Source of the DNA: Pictodentalium vernedei
Lineage: Eukaryota > Mollusca > Scaphopoda > Dentaliida > Dentaliidae
Reading direction: 5' to 3'
Length of the DNA: 64,000 nt
Assembly: GCA_031216915.1 (NCBI GenBank)
Contig: CM062296.1
Span: 58,464,584-58,528,583 of the forward strand
This document shows, piece after piece, positions 23,425 to 36,049 of the stretch; positions within the stretch are counted from its first letter, which is position 1; every line of letters starts with the position of its first letter. A model generated the notes under the pieces. It had not been told where the DNA came from. It did no database searches and was given only the letters and a program-made list of their open reading frames with translations. Position numbers and translations under genes: made by a program.

Positions 23425-24020
23425 ATGGAGAATATCCAGAGTATCAAAAAACAAATACCTATTTGTAAAGGACTCCTCCTTTCAAGGACAATGGGGCAGT
23501 GTTGGCATTCACCACCATGCTGCCTTGAGGCTGCATTTTGAATTCCTGTGTTTGTTGTTCTTATGAAATATTATTTTATTATTATCAGTTATGGTACAAA
23601 TATGATACCGATAGCACCCTTTCAGGAACCGCTGATATCTGATGTTGACTGTGTGTCAGTGCGTGAGGTGCACACATACTTTTGGGGTTCTATACACCAC
23701 ATCCTTCATTTTGCTATATAATTTGTGTAAATTTATTTGGAATTTATAGAATTTCAGACTTGTAAATTTCATAGTATTGTTTTTGCCTTAGTTATGGTGC
23801 TTTATAAGTAATGGGCAATTTAGTATGAAAAAAGGGGTTCATGAATATTCAGTCACAGGAAGATTCAGCCCGAATACTTTTTCTGAGAATATTCGGTCCC
23901 CAATTTCATTCATTCCCCCACCCCTCTCTCCTGTTAACCCATATAATGAACATCCCAAAAGACATTTTTTTAATATCTAGATATTTATGCTTGTTCGCAA
24001 CTCATTATGGACACAAATGG

Positions 24021-24061
24021 ACACAGAGTCAAGGTAATTGTGTTTTACTGTCTTGAATTTC

Positions 24062-24093
<32 letters not shown>

Positions 24094-26462
24094 GTTTGGG
24101 GGGGATGAGGGGGGGTGCACCCAACCCCTCCACTGATGAGAGGGTCACACACCCTCTTGTCATCGCCCCTATCTCACTGCTATGTGGCTCAGGTGATTCT
24201 GTGCATCATATTCTTTATTACCCGGCCCCACTCCCACTAGATATTACTCTTGCTCCTACATGTAACTTAGATTTCCTGGCTAAGCACCAGTATATAGTGG
24301 TAAACCAACATCAAATTGTGCGCTTATGTCCAGTAGCTAACATATTGGAATAGTATAATGTGCTTTGTCAGAAACTTGATCAAGTATTGATGACAAACAG
24401 CAATTTTCATTACCAGTACCTGGTGCCAGTAATAAAAGTAAGATTTGCAAATATCACCCTGTGTTTTTTCAGCTATTAACTAACATAAAATTGTGTGGTT
24501 CATGAAAATTATTTCGTTACTACCTGTTAAAAATTACTGTTTCTTGTTTTGCTCTTTTAGAAAAAGAAATCACTCCTTTTCTGGCGGGCATACTAAACAC
24601 CGAGGCAAACCGAGGGATACCAAGGTGAATGAAAACAGGAGAGTTTAAATGGGTATGAGGTGGTGTGTTCTTTTTATTATTTATTTATTGGTGTTTAAGG
24701 TCACATTTATCTGCACAACAGCTTATTGTGACCATGGCAGTTTTATGGATGGAGGAAACTGGAGTACCCCAGGAGAACCACTGAGCAATGGCAAGCTACT
24801 GTGAGCTCCCCAACATACTACACAAGCTGGGTTAGCCTTGTTCGAAGACAGGTGCACCAAGAACATGCAGTATGCCTTAGTACACAGCATACCTTGCCCC
24901 CACATGGGTGGTGGGGGTGAAGTGTCTTGCCCAAGGACACAAAGCTGTTGCCGCAGGTGGGATTCGAACCGAGGATCTCTTGGCTTGCAGTCTGCACCTC
25001 TACCTACTGAGCTAATGCACCCCTGATGGTGTATTCTGATTATGTAAATAGATTTAAGCAGTACAAGTATGTGATTGGTTTTAATGCCATATTTGAGAAT
25101 TATGGGCACTGAAGTAATAAGAGTGCGCTGAAAAATCTTCCCTTTGGTATTTAGTAGGTAGCTTGGTAATGGTAAAGTGACTTCACCTCAGTAAGCAACA
25201 GTGTGAAAGCTGGCAGCCATCTTTAATATCGGGCCACCGCACCCAAAAACACTCGTTCTCATCCCAAGGTGATAACAAAGGTACCCAAAAAGTTTCATGA
25301 AGATCGATTCATAAATACAGCCTCCAGCCTTAGCGTATTGACATGTGCACTTACAGTGTATAAGTAGCACTGAATAAATTAAAGGTCATCTTATTTGGAT
25401 AATTTCTGCAAGAGAGAAAAACCTGTATTAAACAGTATTTTTTGTGATGTATTCCATGTTACTAAACATTCATACAAAAATTTATTCAAATCAGAACTTT
25501 CATACAGAAGTTCTGTACAAAAAACTGATTGCACTAATTTTGGTACAAAATGGCTGCTAGTGGCCATCTTGAATTTCGAACTGCACCCAAAAACACTCGC
25601 TCTCATCCCACGGTGATAACAAAGGTACCCAAGACGTTTCCTAAAGATTGGTTCATAAATACGCGCTCTAGCCTGAGCCGTATAGAAGTTGTGTACAAAA
25701 AACTGATTGTATCTAATTTTGGTACAAAATGGCCTCTGGCAGCCGTGTTGAATTTTGGATCGCACCCCAAAACACTCGTTCTCGTCCCTAGGTGATAACA
25801 AAGGTACCCAAGAAGCTTGGTGAAAATCGGTTCATAAATACAGCCCCTAGCCCGAGCCGTATTGACATGTGTACTTACTGTGTATAAGTAGCACTGAATA
25901 AATCAAAGTTTGTCTAATTTGCATAATTTCTGTACAAGAAAAAAACCTGTATTTTATGTGATGTATTCCATGTTACTAAACAACCATACACAAATTTATT
26001 CAAATCAGAACTTTCATACAGAAGTTCTGTACAAAAAACTGATTGCAGTAATTTCAGTACAAAATAGCTGCCGGCGGCCATCTAGAATTTTGGACTCCCC
26101 CCTAAAACACTCATTCTAACCCCATGGTGATAACAAAGGTACCCAAGAAATTTTGTAAAGATCGATTCATAATTACGTCCTCTAGCCCAAGTTGTATAGA
26201 AGTTCTGTACAAAAAACTGATTGTACCTAATTTCGGTACAAAATGGCCACTGGTAGCCATATTGAATTTTGGACCGCACCCAAAAACACTCATTCTCATC
26301 CCAAGGTGATAGCAAAGGTACCCAAGAAGTTTCATGAAGATCAGTTCATAAATACAGCCTAGCCTGAGCTGTATTGGCATGTGCACTTACTGGGTATACA
26401 TGTAAGTAGCAATGAATAAATTAAAGTTAATCTAATTTGCATAATTTCAGCACGAGAAAAAC
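24021..26462 (+). repeat. 2442-bp tandem unit D
   Basis: First of three nearly identical units. It starts at ACACAGAGTCAAGGTAATTG, carries a T/G homopolymer, a SINE and a 340/180-bp array, and stops at a junction where CACGAGAAAAAC passes directly into the next unit start. The junction has a two- to four-base AC overlap. Confidence 0.9.
24672..25026 (-). mobile_element. tRNA-derived SINE (S5)
   Basis: Copy carried in unit D, about 355 bp on the minus strand. The head, core and tail are all recognisable. Confidence 0.85.
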
Positions 26463-26503
26463 ACACAGAGTCAAGGTAATTGTGTTTTACTGTCTTGAAT
26501 TTC

Positions 26504-26535
<32 letters not shown>

Positions 26536-28904
26536 GTTTGGGGGGGATGAGGGGGGGTGCACCCAACCCCTCCACTGATGAGAGGGTCACACACCCTCTT
26601 GTCATCGCCCCTATCTCACTGCTATGTGGCTCAGGTGATTCTGTGCATCATATTCTTTATTACCCGGCCCCACTCCCACTAGATATTACTCTTGCTCCTA
26701 CATGTAACTTAGATTTCCTGGCTAAGCACCAGTATATAGTGGTAAACCAACATCAAATTGTGCGCTTATGTCCAGTAGCTAACATATTAGAATAGTATAA
26801 TGTGCTTTGTCAGAAACTTGATCAAGTATTGATGACAAACAGCAATTTTCATTACCAGTACCTGGTGCCAGTAATAAAAGTAAGATTTGCAAATATCACC
26901 CTGTGTTTTTTCAGCTATTAACTAACATAAAATTGTGTGGTTCATGAAAATTATTTCGTTACTACCTGTTAAAAATTACTGTTTCTTGTTTTGCTCTTTT
27001 AGAAAAAGAAATCACTCCTTTTCTGGCGGGCATACTAAACACCGAGGCAAACCGAGGGATACCAAGGTGAATGAAAACAGGAGAGTTTAAATGGGTATGA
27101 GGTGGTGTGTTCTTTTTATTATTTATTTATTGGTGTTTAAGGTCACATTTATCTGCACAACAGCTTATTGTGACCATGGCAGTTTTATGGATGGAGGAAA
27201 CTGGAGTACCCCAGGAGAACCACTGAGCAATTTCAAGCTGCTGTGAGCTCCCCAACATACTACACAAGCTGGGTTAGCCTTGTTCGAAGACAGGTGCACC
27301 AAGAACATGCAGTATGCCTTAGTACACAGCATACCTTGCCCCCACATGGGTAGTGGGGGTGAAGTGTCTTGCCCAAGGACACAAAGCTGTTGCCGCAGGT
27401 GGGATTCGAACCGAGGATCTCTCGGCTTGCAGTCTGCACCTCTACCTACTGAGCTAATGCACCCCTGATGGTGTATTCTGATTATGTAAATAGATTTAAG
27501 CAGTACAAGTATGTGATTGGTTTTAATGCCATATTTGAGAATTATGGGCACTGAAGTAATAAGAGTGCGCTGAAAAATCTTCCCTTTGGTATTTAGTAGG
27601 TAGCTTGGTAATGGTAAAGTGACTTCACCTCAGTAAGCAACAGTGTGAAAGCTGGCAGCCATCTTTAATATCGGGCCACCGCACCCAAAAACACTCGTTC
27701 TCATCCCAAGGTGATAACAAAGGTACCCAACAAGTTTCATGAAGATCGATTCATAAATACAGCCTCCAGCCTTAGCGTATTGACATGTGCACTTACAGTG
27801 TATAAGTAGCACTGAATAAATTAAAGGTCATCTTATTTGCATAATTTCTGCAAGAGAGAAAAACCTGTATTAAACAGTATTTTTTGTGATGTATTCCATG
27901 TTACTAAACATTCATACAAACATTTATTCAAATCAGAACTTTCATACAGAAGTTCTGTACAAAAAACTGATTGCACTAATTTTGGTACAAAATGGCTGCT
28001 AGTGGCCATCTTGAATTTCGAACTGCACCCAAAAACACTCGCTCTCATCCCACGGTGATAACAAAGGTACCCAAGACGTTTCCTAAAGATTGGTTCATAA
28101 ATACGCGCTCTAGCCTGAGCCGTATAGAAGTTGTGTACAAAAAACTGATTGTATCTAATTTTGGTACAAAATGGCCTCTGGCAGCCATGTTGAATTTTGG
28201 ATCGCACCCCAAAACACTCGTTCTCGTCCCTAGGTGATAACAAAGGTACCCAAGAAGCTTGGTGAAAATCGGTTCATAAATACAGCCCCTAGCCCGAGCC
28301 GTATTGACATGTGTACTTACTGTGTATAAGTAGCACTGAATAAATCAAAGTTTGTCTAATTTGCATAATTTCTGTACAAGAAAAAAACCTGTATTTTATG
28401 TGATGTATTCCATGTTACTAAACAACCATACACAAATTTATTCAAATCAGAACTTTCATACAGAAGTTCTGTACAAAAAACTGATTGCAGTAATTTCAGT
28501 ACAAAATAGCTGCCGGCGGCCATCTAGAATTTTGGACTCCCCCCTAAAACACTCATTCTAACCCCATGGTGATAACAAAGGTACCCAAGAAATTTTGTAA
28601 AGATCGATTCATAATTACGGCCTCTAGCCCAAGTTGTATAGAAGTTCTGTACAAAAAACTGATTGTACCTAATTTCGGTACAAAATGGCCACTGGTAGCC
28701 ATATTGAATTTTGGACCGCACCCAAAAACACTCATTCTCATCCCAAGGTGATAGCAAAGGTACCCAAGAAGTTTCATGAAGATCAGTTCATAAATACAGC
28801 CTAGCCCGAGCTGTATTGGCATGTGCACTTACTGGGTATACATGTAAGTAGCAATGAATAAATTAAAGTTCATCTAATTTGCATAATTTCAGCACGAGAA
28901 AAAC
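26463..28904 (+). repeat. 2442-bp tandem unit E
   Basis: Second unit of the triplication, exactly 2442 bp like unit D and differing from it by only scattered changes. The identical junctions at 26462 and 28904 indicate expansion by unequal exchange from one founding duplication. Confidence 0.9.
27114..27468 (-). mobile_element. tRNA-derived SINE (S6)
   Basis: Copy carried in unit E and nearly identical to S5 and S7. Confidence 0.85.
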
Positions 28905-31343
28905 ACACAGAGTCAAGGTAATTGTGTTTTACTGTCTTGAATTTCCAATTTTTTTTTTTTTTTTTTTTTTTTTTTGGGGGGGGGATGAGGGGGGGTGCAC
29001 CCAACCCCTCCACTGATGAGAGGGTCACACACCCTCTTGTCATCGCCCCTATCTCACTGCTATGTGGCTCAGGCGATTCTGTGCATCATATTCTTTATTA
29101 CCCGGCCCCACTCCCACTAGATATTACTCTTGCTCCTACATGTAACTTAGATTTCCTGGCTAAGCACCAGTATATAGTGGTAAACCAACATCAAATTGTG
29201 CGCTTATGTCCAGTAGCTAACATATTGGAATAGTATAATGTGCTTTGTCAGAAACTTGATCAAGTATTGATGACAAACAGCAATTTTCATTACCAGTACC
29301 TAGTGCCAGTAATAAAAGTAAGATTTGCAAATATCACCCTGTGTTTTTTCAGCTATTAACTAACATAAAATTGTGTGGTTCATGAAAATTATTTCGTTAC
29401 TACCTGTTAAAAATTACTGTTTCTTGTTTTGCTCTTTTAGAAAAAGAAATCACTCCTTTTCTGGCGGGCATACTAAACACCGAGGCAAACCGAGGGATAC
29501 CAAGGTGAATGAAAACAGGAGAGTTTAAATGGGTATGAGGTGGTGTGTTCTTTTTATTATTTATTTATTGGTGTTTAAGGTCACATTTATCTGCACAACA
29601 GCTTATTGTGACCATGGCAGTTTTATGGATGGAGGAAACTGGAGTACCCCAGGAGAACCACTGAGCAATGGCAAGCTACTGTGAGCTCCCCAACATACTA
29701 CACAAGCTGGGTTAGCCTTGTTCGAAGACAGGTGCACCAAGAACATGCAGTATGCCTTAGTACACAGCATACCTTGCCCCCACATGGGTAGTGGGGGTGA
29801 AGTGTCTTGCCCAAGGACACAAAGCTGTTGCCGCAGGTGGGATTCGAACCGAGGATCTCTCGGCTTGCAGTCTGCACCTCTACCTACTGAGCTAATGCAC
29901 CCCTGATGGTGTATTCTGATTATGTAAATAGATTTAAGCAGTACAAGTATGTGATTGGTTTTAATGCCATATTTGAGAATTATGGGCACTGAAGTAATAA
30001 GAGTGCGCTGAAAAATCTTCCCTTTGGTATTTAGTAGGTAGCTTGGTAATGGTAAAGTGACTTCACCTCAGTAAGCAACAGTGTGAAAGCTGGCAGCCAT
30101 CTTTAATATCGGGCCACCGCACCCCAAAACACTCGTTCTCATCCCAAGGTGATAACAAAGGTACCCAAAAAGTTTCATGAAGATCGATTCATAAATACAG
30201 CCTCCAGCCTTAGCGTATTGACATGTGCACTTACAGTGTATAAGTAGCACTGAATAAATTAAAGGTCATCTTATTTGCATAATTTCTGCAAGAGAGAAAA
30301 ACCTGTATTATACAGTATTTTTTGTGATGTATTCCATGTTACTAAACATTCATACAAAAATTTATTCAAATCAGAACTTTCATACAGAAGTTCTGTACAA
30401 AAAACTGATTGCACTAATTTTGGTACAAAATGGCTGCTAGTGGCCATCTTGAATTTCGAACTGCACCCAAAAACACTCGCTCTCATCCCACGGTGATAAC
30501 AAAGGTACCCAAGACGTTTCCTAAAGATTGGTTCACAAATACGCGCTCTAGCCTGAGCCGTATAGAAGTTGTGTACAAAAAACTGATTGTATCTAATTTT
30601 GGTACAAAATGGCCTCTGGCAGCCATGTTGAATTTTGGATCGCACCCCAAAACACTCGTTCTCGTCCCTAGGTGATAACAAAGGTACCCAAGAAGCTTGG
30701 TGAAAATCGGTTCATAAATACAGCCCCTAGCCCGAGCCGTATTGACATGTGTACTTACTGTGTATAAGTAGTACTGAATAAATCAAAGTTTGTCTAATTT
30801 GCATAATTTCTGTACAAGAAAAAAACCTGTATTTTATGTGATGTATTCCATGTTACTAAACAATCATACACAAATTTATTCAAATCAGAACTTTCATACA
30901 GAAGTTCTGTACAAAAAACTGATTGCAGTAATGTCAGTACAAAATAGCTGCCGGCGGCCATCTAGAATTTTGGACTCCCCCCTAAAACACTCATTCTAAC
31001 CCCATGGTGATAACAAAGGTACCCAATAAATTTTGTAAAGATCGATTCATAATTACGGCCTCTAGCCCAAGTTGTATAGAAGTTCTGTACAAAAAACTGA
31101 TTGTACCTAATTTCGGTACAAAATGGCCACTGGTAGCCATATTGAATTTTGGACCGCACCCAAAAACACTCATTCTCATCCCAAGGTGATAGCAAAGGTA
31201 CCCAAGAAGTTTCATGAAGATCAGTTCATAAATACAGCCTAGCCCGAGCCGTATTGGCATGTGCACTTACTGGGTATACATGTAAGTAGCAATGAATAAA
31301 TTAAAGTTCATCTAATTTGCATAATTTCAGCACGAGAAAAACA
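28905..31343 (+). repeat. 2.44-kb tandem unit F
   Basis: Third unit. Instead of meeting another junction, it continues past CACGAGAAAAACACCTGTAT into the last array monomers and reaches the GAGCTAAAA terminus near 31671. That marks it as the original right-hand end of the array. Confidence 0.88.
29552..29906 (-). mobile_element. tRNA-derived SINE (S7)
   Basis: Copy carried in unit F. Confidence 0.85.
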
Positions 31344-32321
31344 CCTGTATTATATGTGATGTACTCCATGTTACTTAACATTCATACAAACATTTATTCA
31401 AATCAGAACTTTCATACAGAAGTCCTGTGCAAAAAACTGATTGCACTAATTTCTGTACAAAATGGCTGCTGGAGGCCATCTTGCATTTTGGACCGGACCC
31501 AAAAACACTCGTTCTCATCTCACGGTGATAACAAAGTACCCAATAAGTATCGTAAAGATCGGTTCATAAATCCAGCCTCTAGCCCGAGTCGTATTGAATT
31601 GATGTTCCCAAACAGATGGACAACGGGCTATGACACAACCTTAAATATGACTTTGTCAAAGCTGAGCTAAAAATGGGGAGTATCCAGAGTATCACAAAAC
31701 AAAAACCTATTTTGTAAAGGACTCCCCCTTTCAAGGACAATGGGACAGCACTGGCATTCACAACCATGCTGCCTTGAGGCTGCATTTTGAATTCCTGTGT
31801 TTGTTGTTCTTATGAAATATTATTTTATTATTATCAATTATGGTACAAATATGGTACCAATAGCACACTTTCAGGATCCGCTGATGTCTGATAGCGACTG
31901 TGTGTCAGTGTGTGAGATGCACACATACTATACACCACATCCTTCATTTTGCTATATAATTTGTGTAAATTTATTTGGAATTTATAGAATTTCAGACTTG
32001 GAAATTTCATAGTATTCTTTTTGCCTTAGTTATGGTGCTTTATAAGTAATGGGCAATTTAGTTTGAAAAAAGGGGTTCATGAAGATTCAGTCACAGGAAG
32101 ATTCAGCCCTCATACTTTTTCGGAGAATATTCGGTCTCAGTCAAGGTCGAATGTCATCACCTCTTGAGGTCAAATCCTCACAGAATTTTTTTTTTTAAAT
32201 ATTCTATGCATTTTTTCTATTGTTTTATGTTAAGGATTTATGATTACTAATTATGACAAAATTACAAGTGCAATATGAAACAAACCTTAATGAAGCTGGA
32301 ACAAAAAAACCTTCCCAAAAC

Positions 32322-32577
32322 AAGCTGTGAGAGGTTCTCAGCTCGAATCCCAAATGCGGCAACTAAAATAAGGCATACTGCTCATCAATGGTGCACTTGT
32401 CTTCAACCAATGCTAACCCTGCTTGCTTGGAGTTACAATGTTGAGAAGCTGTCAGTTGCTTGTTATTGTTGCTCGGTAGTTCTCTCCGGGTGCTCTGGCT
32501 GGGTTCCTCCCCCAGTAAAACTGTTGGGTGGCCCTGGCTGTAAAACTTGTTGTTAGACCCAATAAATAAAGAAATCA
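32322..32577 (+). mobile_element. Degraded tRNA-derived SINE (S8)
   Basis: The B-box region is altered (CAGCTCGAATCCC), most of the A-box head is missing, and the middle is shortened. The TCTTCAACCAATGCTAACCC and TGCTCGGTAGTTCTCTCC blocks and the CCCAATAAATAAA tail remain. Its duplicate is at 39988-40238. Confidence 0.75.
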
Positions 32578-32663
32578 AATTTGCTGAATCCAAGACCTTT
32601 GAATGATGGTTTTGATTGGGGTGTGTGTGTGTGGGTGGGTGGGTAGAAGGGGGGGGGGTTATA

Positions 32664-33086
32664 CAGTGGTGCCCACTTAATTGGATATATCTTAATTGTA
32701 TATCCCTGTTAATAGAATATAATTTCCCAACACAAAACCATTTACCTCCAGTACAAATTTGACCTGGTAATTGAATATAGGTTATAGAGTAATCTCCTGT
32801 TAATTGAATAAAAAATCTTGTAACATGTTGAGAAATTGCCCTGACTCTTCCCAGTTTTCCTTTGGTTATAGACCAATTTGGCCTCAGTACATTCAATACA
32901 GGCATTTAATCTATTATATCTTGTTTGACAGAGCTCATGGAGCTCTGTCAAACACAATATAATAGAATAAATGCCAAGTTTATCTCTGGAATACAGGAAA
33001 GTGACACAATCCCTGTCAATTGAATACTCCTGCTAATTGAATAATGTTATTGGCAAAGTGGCTCTTCAATTAACAGGGTTCCACTG
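32664..33086. mobile_element. 423-bp pogo-like MITE (copy 1)
   Basis: The ends CAGTGGTGCCCACTTAATTG and CAATTAACAGGGTTCCACTG are inverted, and TA duplications lie at 32662-32663 and 33087-33088. A CAGTGGNNCCC-type end is characteristic of the pogo/Tigger branch of Tc1/mariner. The centre (32901-32975) is a long hairpin with CTTGTTTGACAGAGCTC arms. No transposase is encoded. Confidence 0.82.
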
Positions 33087-33212
33087 TACAGCAAAAACAA
33101 ATATCACAAACTAATAATGAAACTATGTACTTGTGAAATTTTCATGTGGTCATTCTACAAAATGTTTTAGCTGGTACTATACAGTTTTGAAGGTTAAAGG
33201 GCTCAGTACTTA

Positions 33213-33526
33213 CAGTTAAAACTAGAAGTCCTGTCACGAATAGTGCGCTTGTCTAGGCTTAATTGCGCGTTGGAATTGCACGCAATTGCCATATCGAATG
33301 GCATCCAAAGCATGGCAGGTTCTCCTGGTTACTCATAGCAAACACATGCAATGTTTCTGCCAATGGACCTCCGGGTAACCCGGAGGTCCATTGGCTGAAA
33401 CATTGCTTGTGCACAGGAGACATGTACAGATTTTGACAGCTTTATTTGGGCCATAACGCACACATTAACGCGCATATCAACATGCTATTTGGGCGCATTT
33501 CATGACAGGACTTCTAGTTTTAACTG
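33213..33526 (+). mobile_element. 314-bp palindromic MITE (M4)
   Basis: Full length with TA on both sides. Copy 2 of the duplication has the unoccupied site near 41215 (CAGTACTTAGAGGTGAAGG), so M4 inserted after the duplication, or was present on only one progenitor. Confidence 0.95.
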
Positions 33527-33829
33527 TAGAGGTGAAGGCTGCAAGCCAAAGGGTCCTCTATCAAATACCACCTGTGGCGACCACTTTGTTTCCTTGATCA
33601 ATACACTTCATTCCCAGTGCCTACGTAGTGCCATTGCGTACCAAGGCATACTGCATGTCAATCGTACACTTGTCTTCAACCAATGCTAACCCAGCGTGTG
33701 TGCTGTTTGTACGTTAGATGTTTGTAATTGCTCTGTGGTTCTCTCTGGCTTTTCCCACCTGTAAAACTGTCCGACATGAAGTGACCCTGGCTATCGAAGT
33801 GTCATTAAACCCCAATAAATAAATCAATA
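33527..33829 (+). mobile_element. Diverged tRNA-derived SINE (S9)
   Basis: It begins GAGGTGAAGGCTGCAAG at the MITE M4 boundary. The B box is decayed, while the TGTCTTCAACCAATGCTAAC block and the AACCCCAATAAATAAATCA tail remain. Duplicate at 41218-41519. Confidence 0.75.
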
Positions 33830-33955
33830 AGAATCATGTGTCCCTATTCTGGAGAACAGTTTGGGGCAAATTGCCAAAGGATGGTTTGGGTTAGATTAGT
33901 ATCCAGTTTGGGTCAAATTGTTGGAGGACAGTTTGGATGCAATTCTCATGAATTC

Positions 33956-34884
33956 CAGTCACTTTGGCCCCAAGTCATTTTGGTCCCAATCATTACAGCC
34001 TCAGGTCAATTCAGCCCCAATATACTAGGTCATTTCGGCCTCTTCAAATATTTTCAAATATTGTTTGAATTTTAACATTTTTCTATTTAATTTTTTTTCA
34101 ACATATATATCTCTCAATTAGATATTCAGGTATACATGATATATGTCTAGTAGATTTTCTTTCATGATGAATAAATAAAAGAAAAGTTTCAGCACGTCAA
34201 AGATGCACATGGACTATGTGGGATTTGAAATCCCTTGTGAACTGAATAATTTTATTTGCTTATGAATCTATGAGAGCCGGAAGCGAGGGTAAGTAATGTT
34301 ATTTGGTTTGAGTGTACGTCTTGGAAGTGGGGCACTGGGATCAGACCCCCCATGGACATCGAACTGGAAGAGGACTAGAAATTGCGCATGACTACGAAGA
34401 TTCTGCTCTATGTTTTAGAAAATGTGGACATATTTATGGTAGTATCAATATCGCAGTTTGGTGATTGTTTCAGAAAAAAAAAAGAAAAAGAAACCCTGTG
34501 AACCTCAAACTGGAAGGTGACTAGGAATTGTGCATAACAATATGAATGAATGACTGCATATTCTGGTACTTTGCAAAATTTCAAAGTAAAATAATTTCTC
34601 TTACTTATACAGATAGCATCTTAAATGAATGTAAAATTGAACATATGGATAATTTTTAATGTCATGTATAACTGTTCTGTACACTGTGTAAATACAAATA
34701 ACTGAACATTACTTAATAAAGGTAATTACCCATTATTTCTAAACATGAACTATGCACTGATCTTTATAGATCTCTACACTTAAAATGGTGCCGAAATGAC
34801 CAAGGGACCAAAGTGACTAGGACAGAGATGACTTTGAGGTCGAATTCACCAGAGGACGAAATGACTTGGAGCCGAAGTGATTGG
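33956..34884. mobile_element. Inverted-repeat element with GGCCGAAGTGAC-type fuzzy ends (copy 1)
   Basis: The left end (33956-34048) repeats variants of CACTTTGGCCCCAAGTCA every ~20-25 bp. The right end (34785-34884) carries the complementary motif in variants such as GACTTGGAGCCGAAGTGA. The arms are therefore both inverted to each other and internally quasi-tandem. The 0.74-kb interior shows no coding potential. Copy 2 lies at 41646-42573. The superfamily is unknown. Confidence 0.55.
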
Positions 34885-35600
34885 ATATCATTCTAACAGA
34901 TGAGAGACGTTAATTATTACAGAACACATTGAATGTGAATTTACTGCAGAGATAATTGCTCGACGATATATTATATTAATATTTTTTCAATAAATATCGA
35001 ACAATCTATTAATATTTTTTTTAAGAATTATTTTCAGGAGTTAAAACGAATATCGTAGCGTATCTAAAATATCCTAACAGATGTGTAGGCCTACTGCTTT
35101 TCTTTTGGATGATTCTTCCCTGGGCCTAGTTCTCCCCAGGCTGAAGATTCCCCCAGTTCCCGAAAAAAGATGACATGCCATTTTCAATGGCGGTAAATAT
35201 CCAAAAGGGTTATTATTTTCCATTTTTTAGTTTTTGAAACTACGAAGCACTGTTCAGAAATACAGATGCACCAAAAAGTAACACATTATTACTTTGTTTT
35301 GGTTTCTAACGGGACTGAAAGCAACCTGTCAGTATCACTTTTTCGAATTACACCCATTTCGTCTGCTAACCAAATCGTCCGCTGCAATTTTACCCAAGTC
35401 GTCCTCTACAATTATACCCAACACGTCCGAAACTCGTTCGCTGGGGGAAAGTATTCAAGTATTGCATTTTGAATCATTTTTTATTTATTTATATAACAAT
35501 TTTATTGTATAATTTATTGTATATTACCTATTGTAATATATCTTAATGTACCTCCATTGTAATATATCTTAATGTACCTCCTTGCATTAAATTTCATATA
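34885..35600. other. Spacer with ~24-bp fuzzy repeats
   Basis: No gene is recognised. Between about 35335 and 35450 a loose motif of the type CCCAA-TCGTCC recurs about every 24 bases. The stretch is repeated in copy 2 near 43040-43150. Confidence 0.45.
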
Positions 35601-35914
35601 CAGTTAAAACTAGAAGTCCTGTCCCGAATTGTGCGCTTATCTAGGATTAATTGCGCATAGGAATTGCGCGCAATTGACATATCGAATGGCATCCAAAGCA
35701 CGGCAGGTTCTCTTGATTACTCATAGCAAACACAGGCAATGTTTCTGCCAATGGACCTCCGGGTTACCCGGAGGTCCACTGGCTGAAACATTGCTTGTGC
35801 AGAGGCCATATGTACAAAATTTTATAGCCTTACTATGGTCATAACGCGTAGATTAACGCGCAGACCGGCGAGGTATTTGTGCGCATTTCATGACAGGACT
35901 TCTATTTTTAACTG
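35601..35914 (+). mobile_element. 314-bp palindromic MITE (M5)
   Basis: Full length with TA on both sides. Copy 2 has the unoccupied site near 43295 (TTTCATATATGTGTATG), giving a filled/empty pair. Confidence 0.95.
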
Positions 35915-36049
35915 TATGTGTATGAAATTCTGAATACAGAAATGTCAGAACAAAATAAACTATCCAGCCATGTAATAAATTTTAATTACTGTTTATTCAA
36001 TGGATTACCAATAAAAATTATATTATTACAGTAAAAGTTCTAAAAGTAT

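Larger units (their letters stand above)
18590..31818. repeat. Paralogous composite block, copy 2
   Basis: This is the partner of 1-7573, with units C (about 19680-24020), D, E and F. Unit C has gained two MITEs and one SINE that unit A lacks. The B-like unit is present as three nearly identical copies. No protein gene is supported. Confidence 0.85.

Noticed and set aside
22037..31266. Recurring minus-strand open frames of 60-136 codons in units A-F
   Set aside because: They recur because the DNA repeats. Each lies in the 340/180-bp array or the SINE, overlaps frames on the other strand, and has no domain.
32363..32905. 180-codon minus-strand open frame
   Set aside because: It runs across a SINE, a G-rich tract and the end of a MITE, so it is a chance composite.
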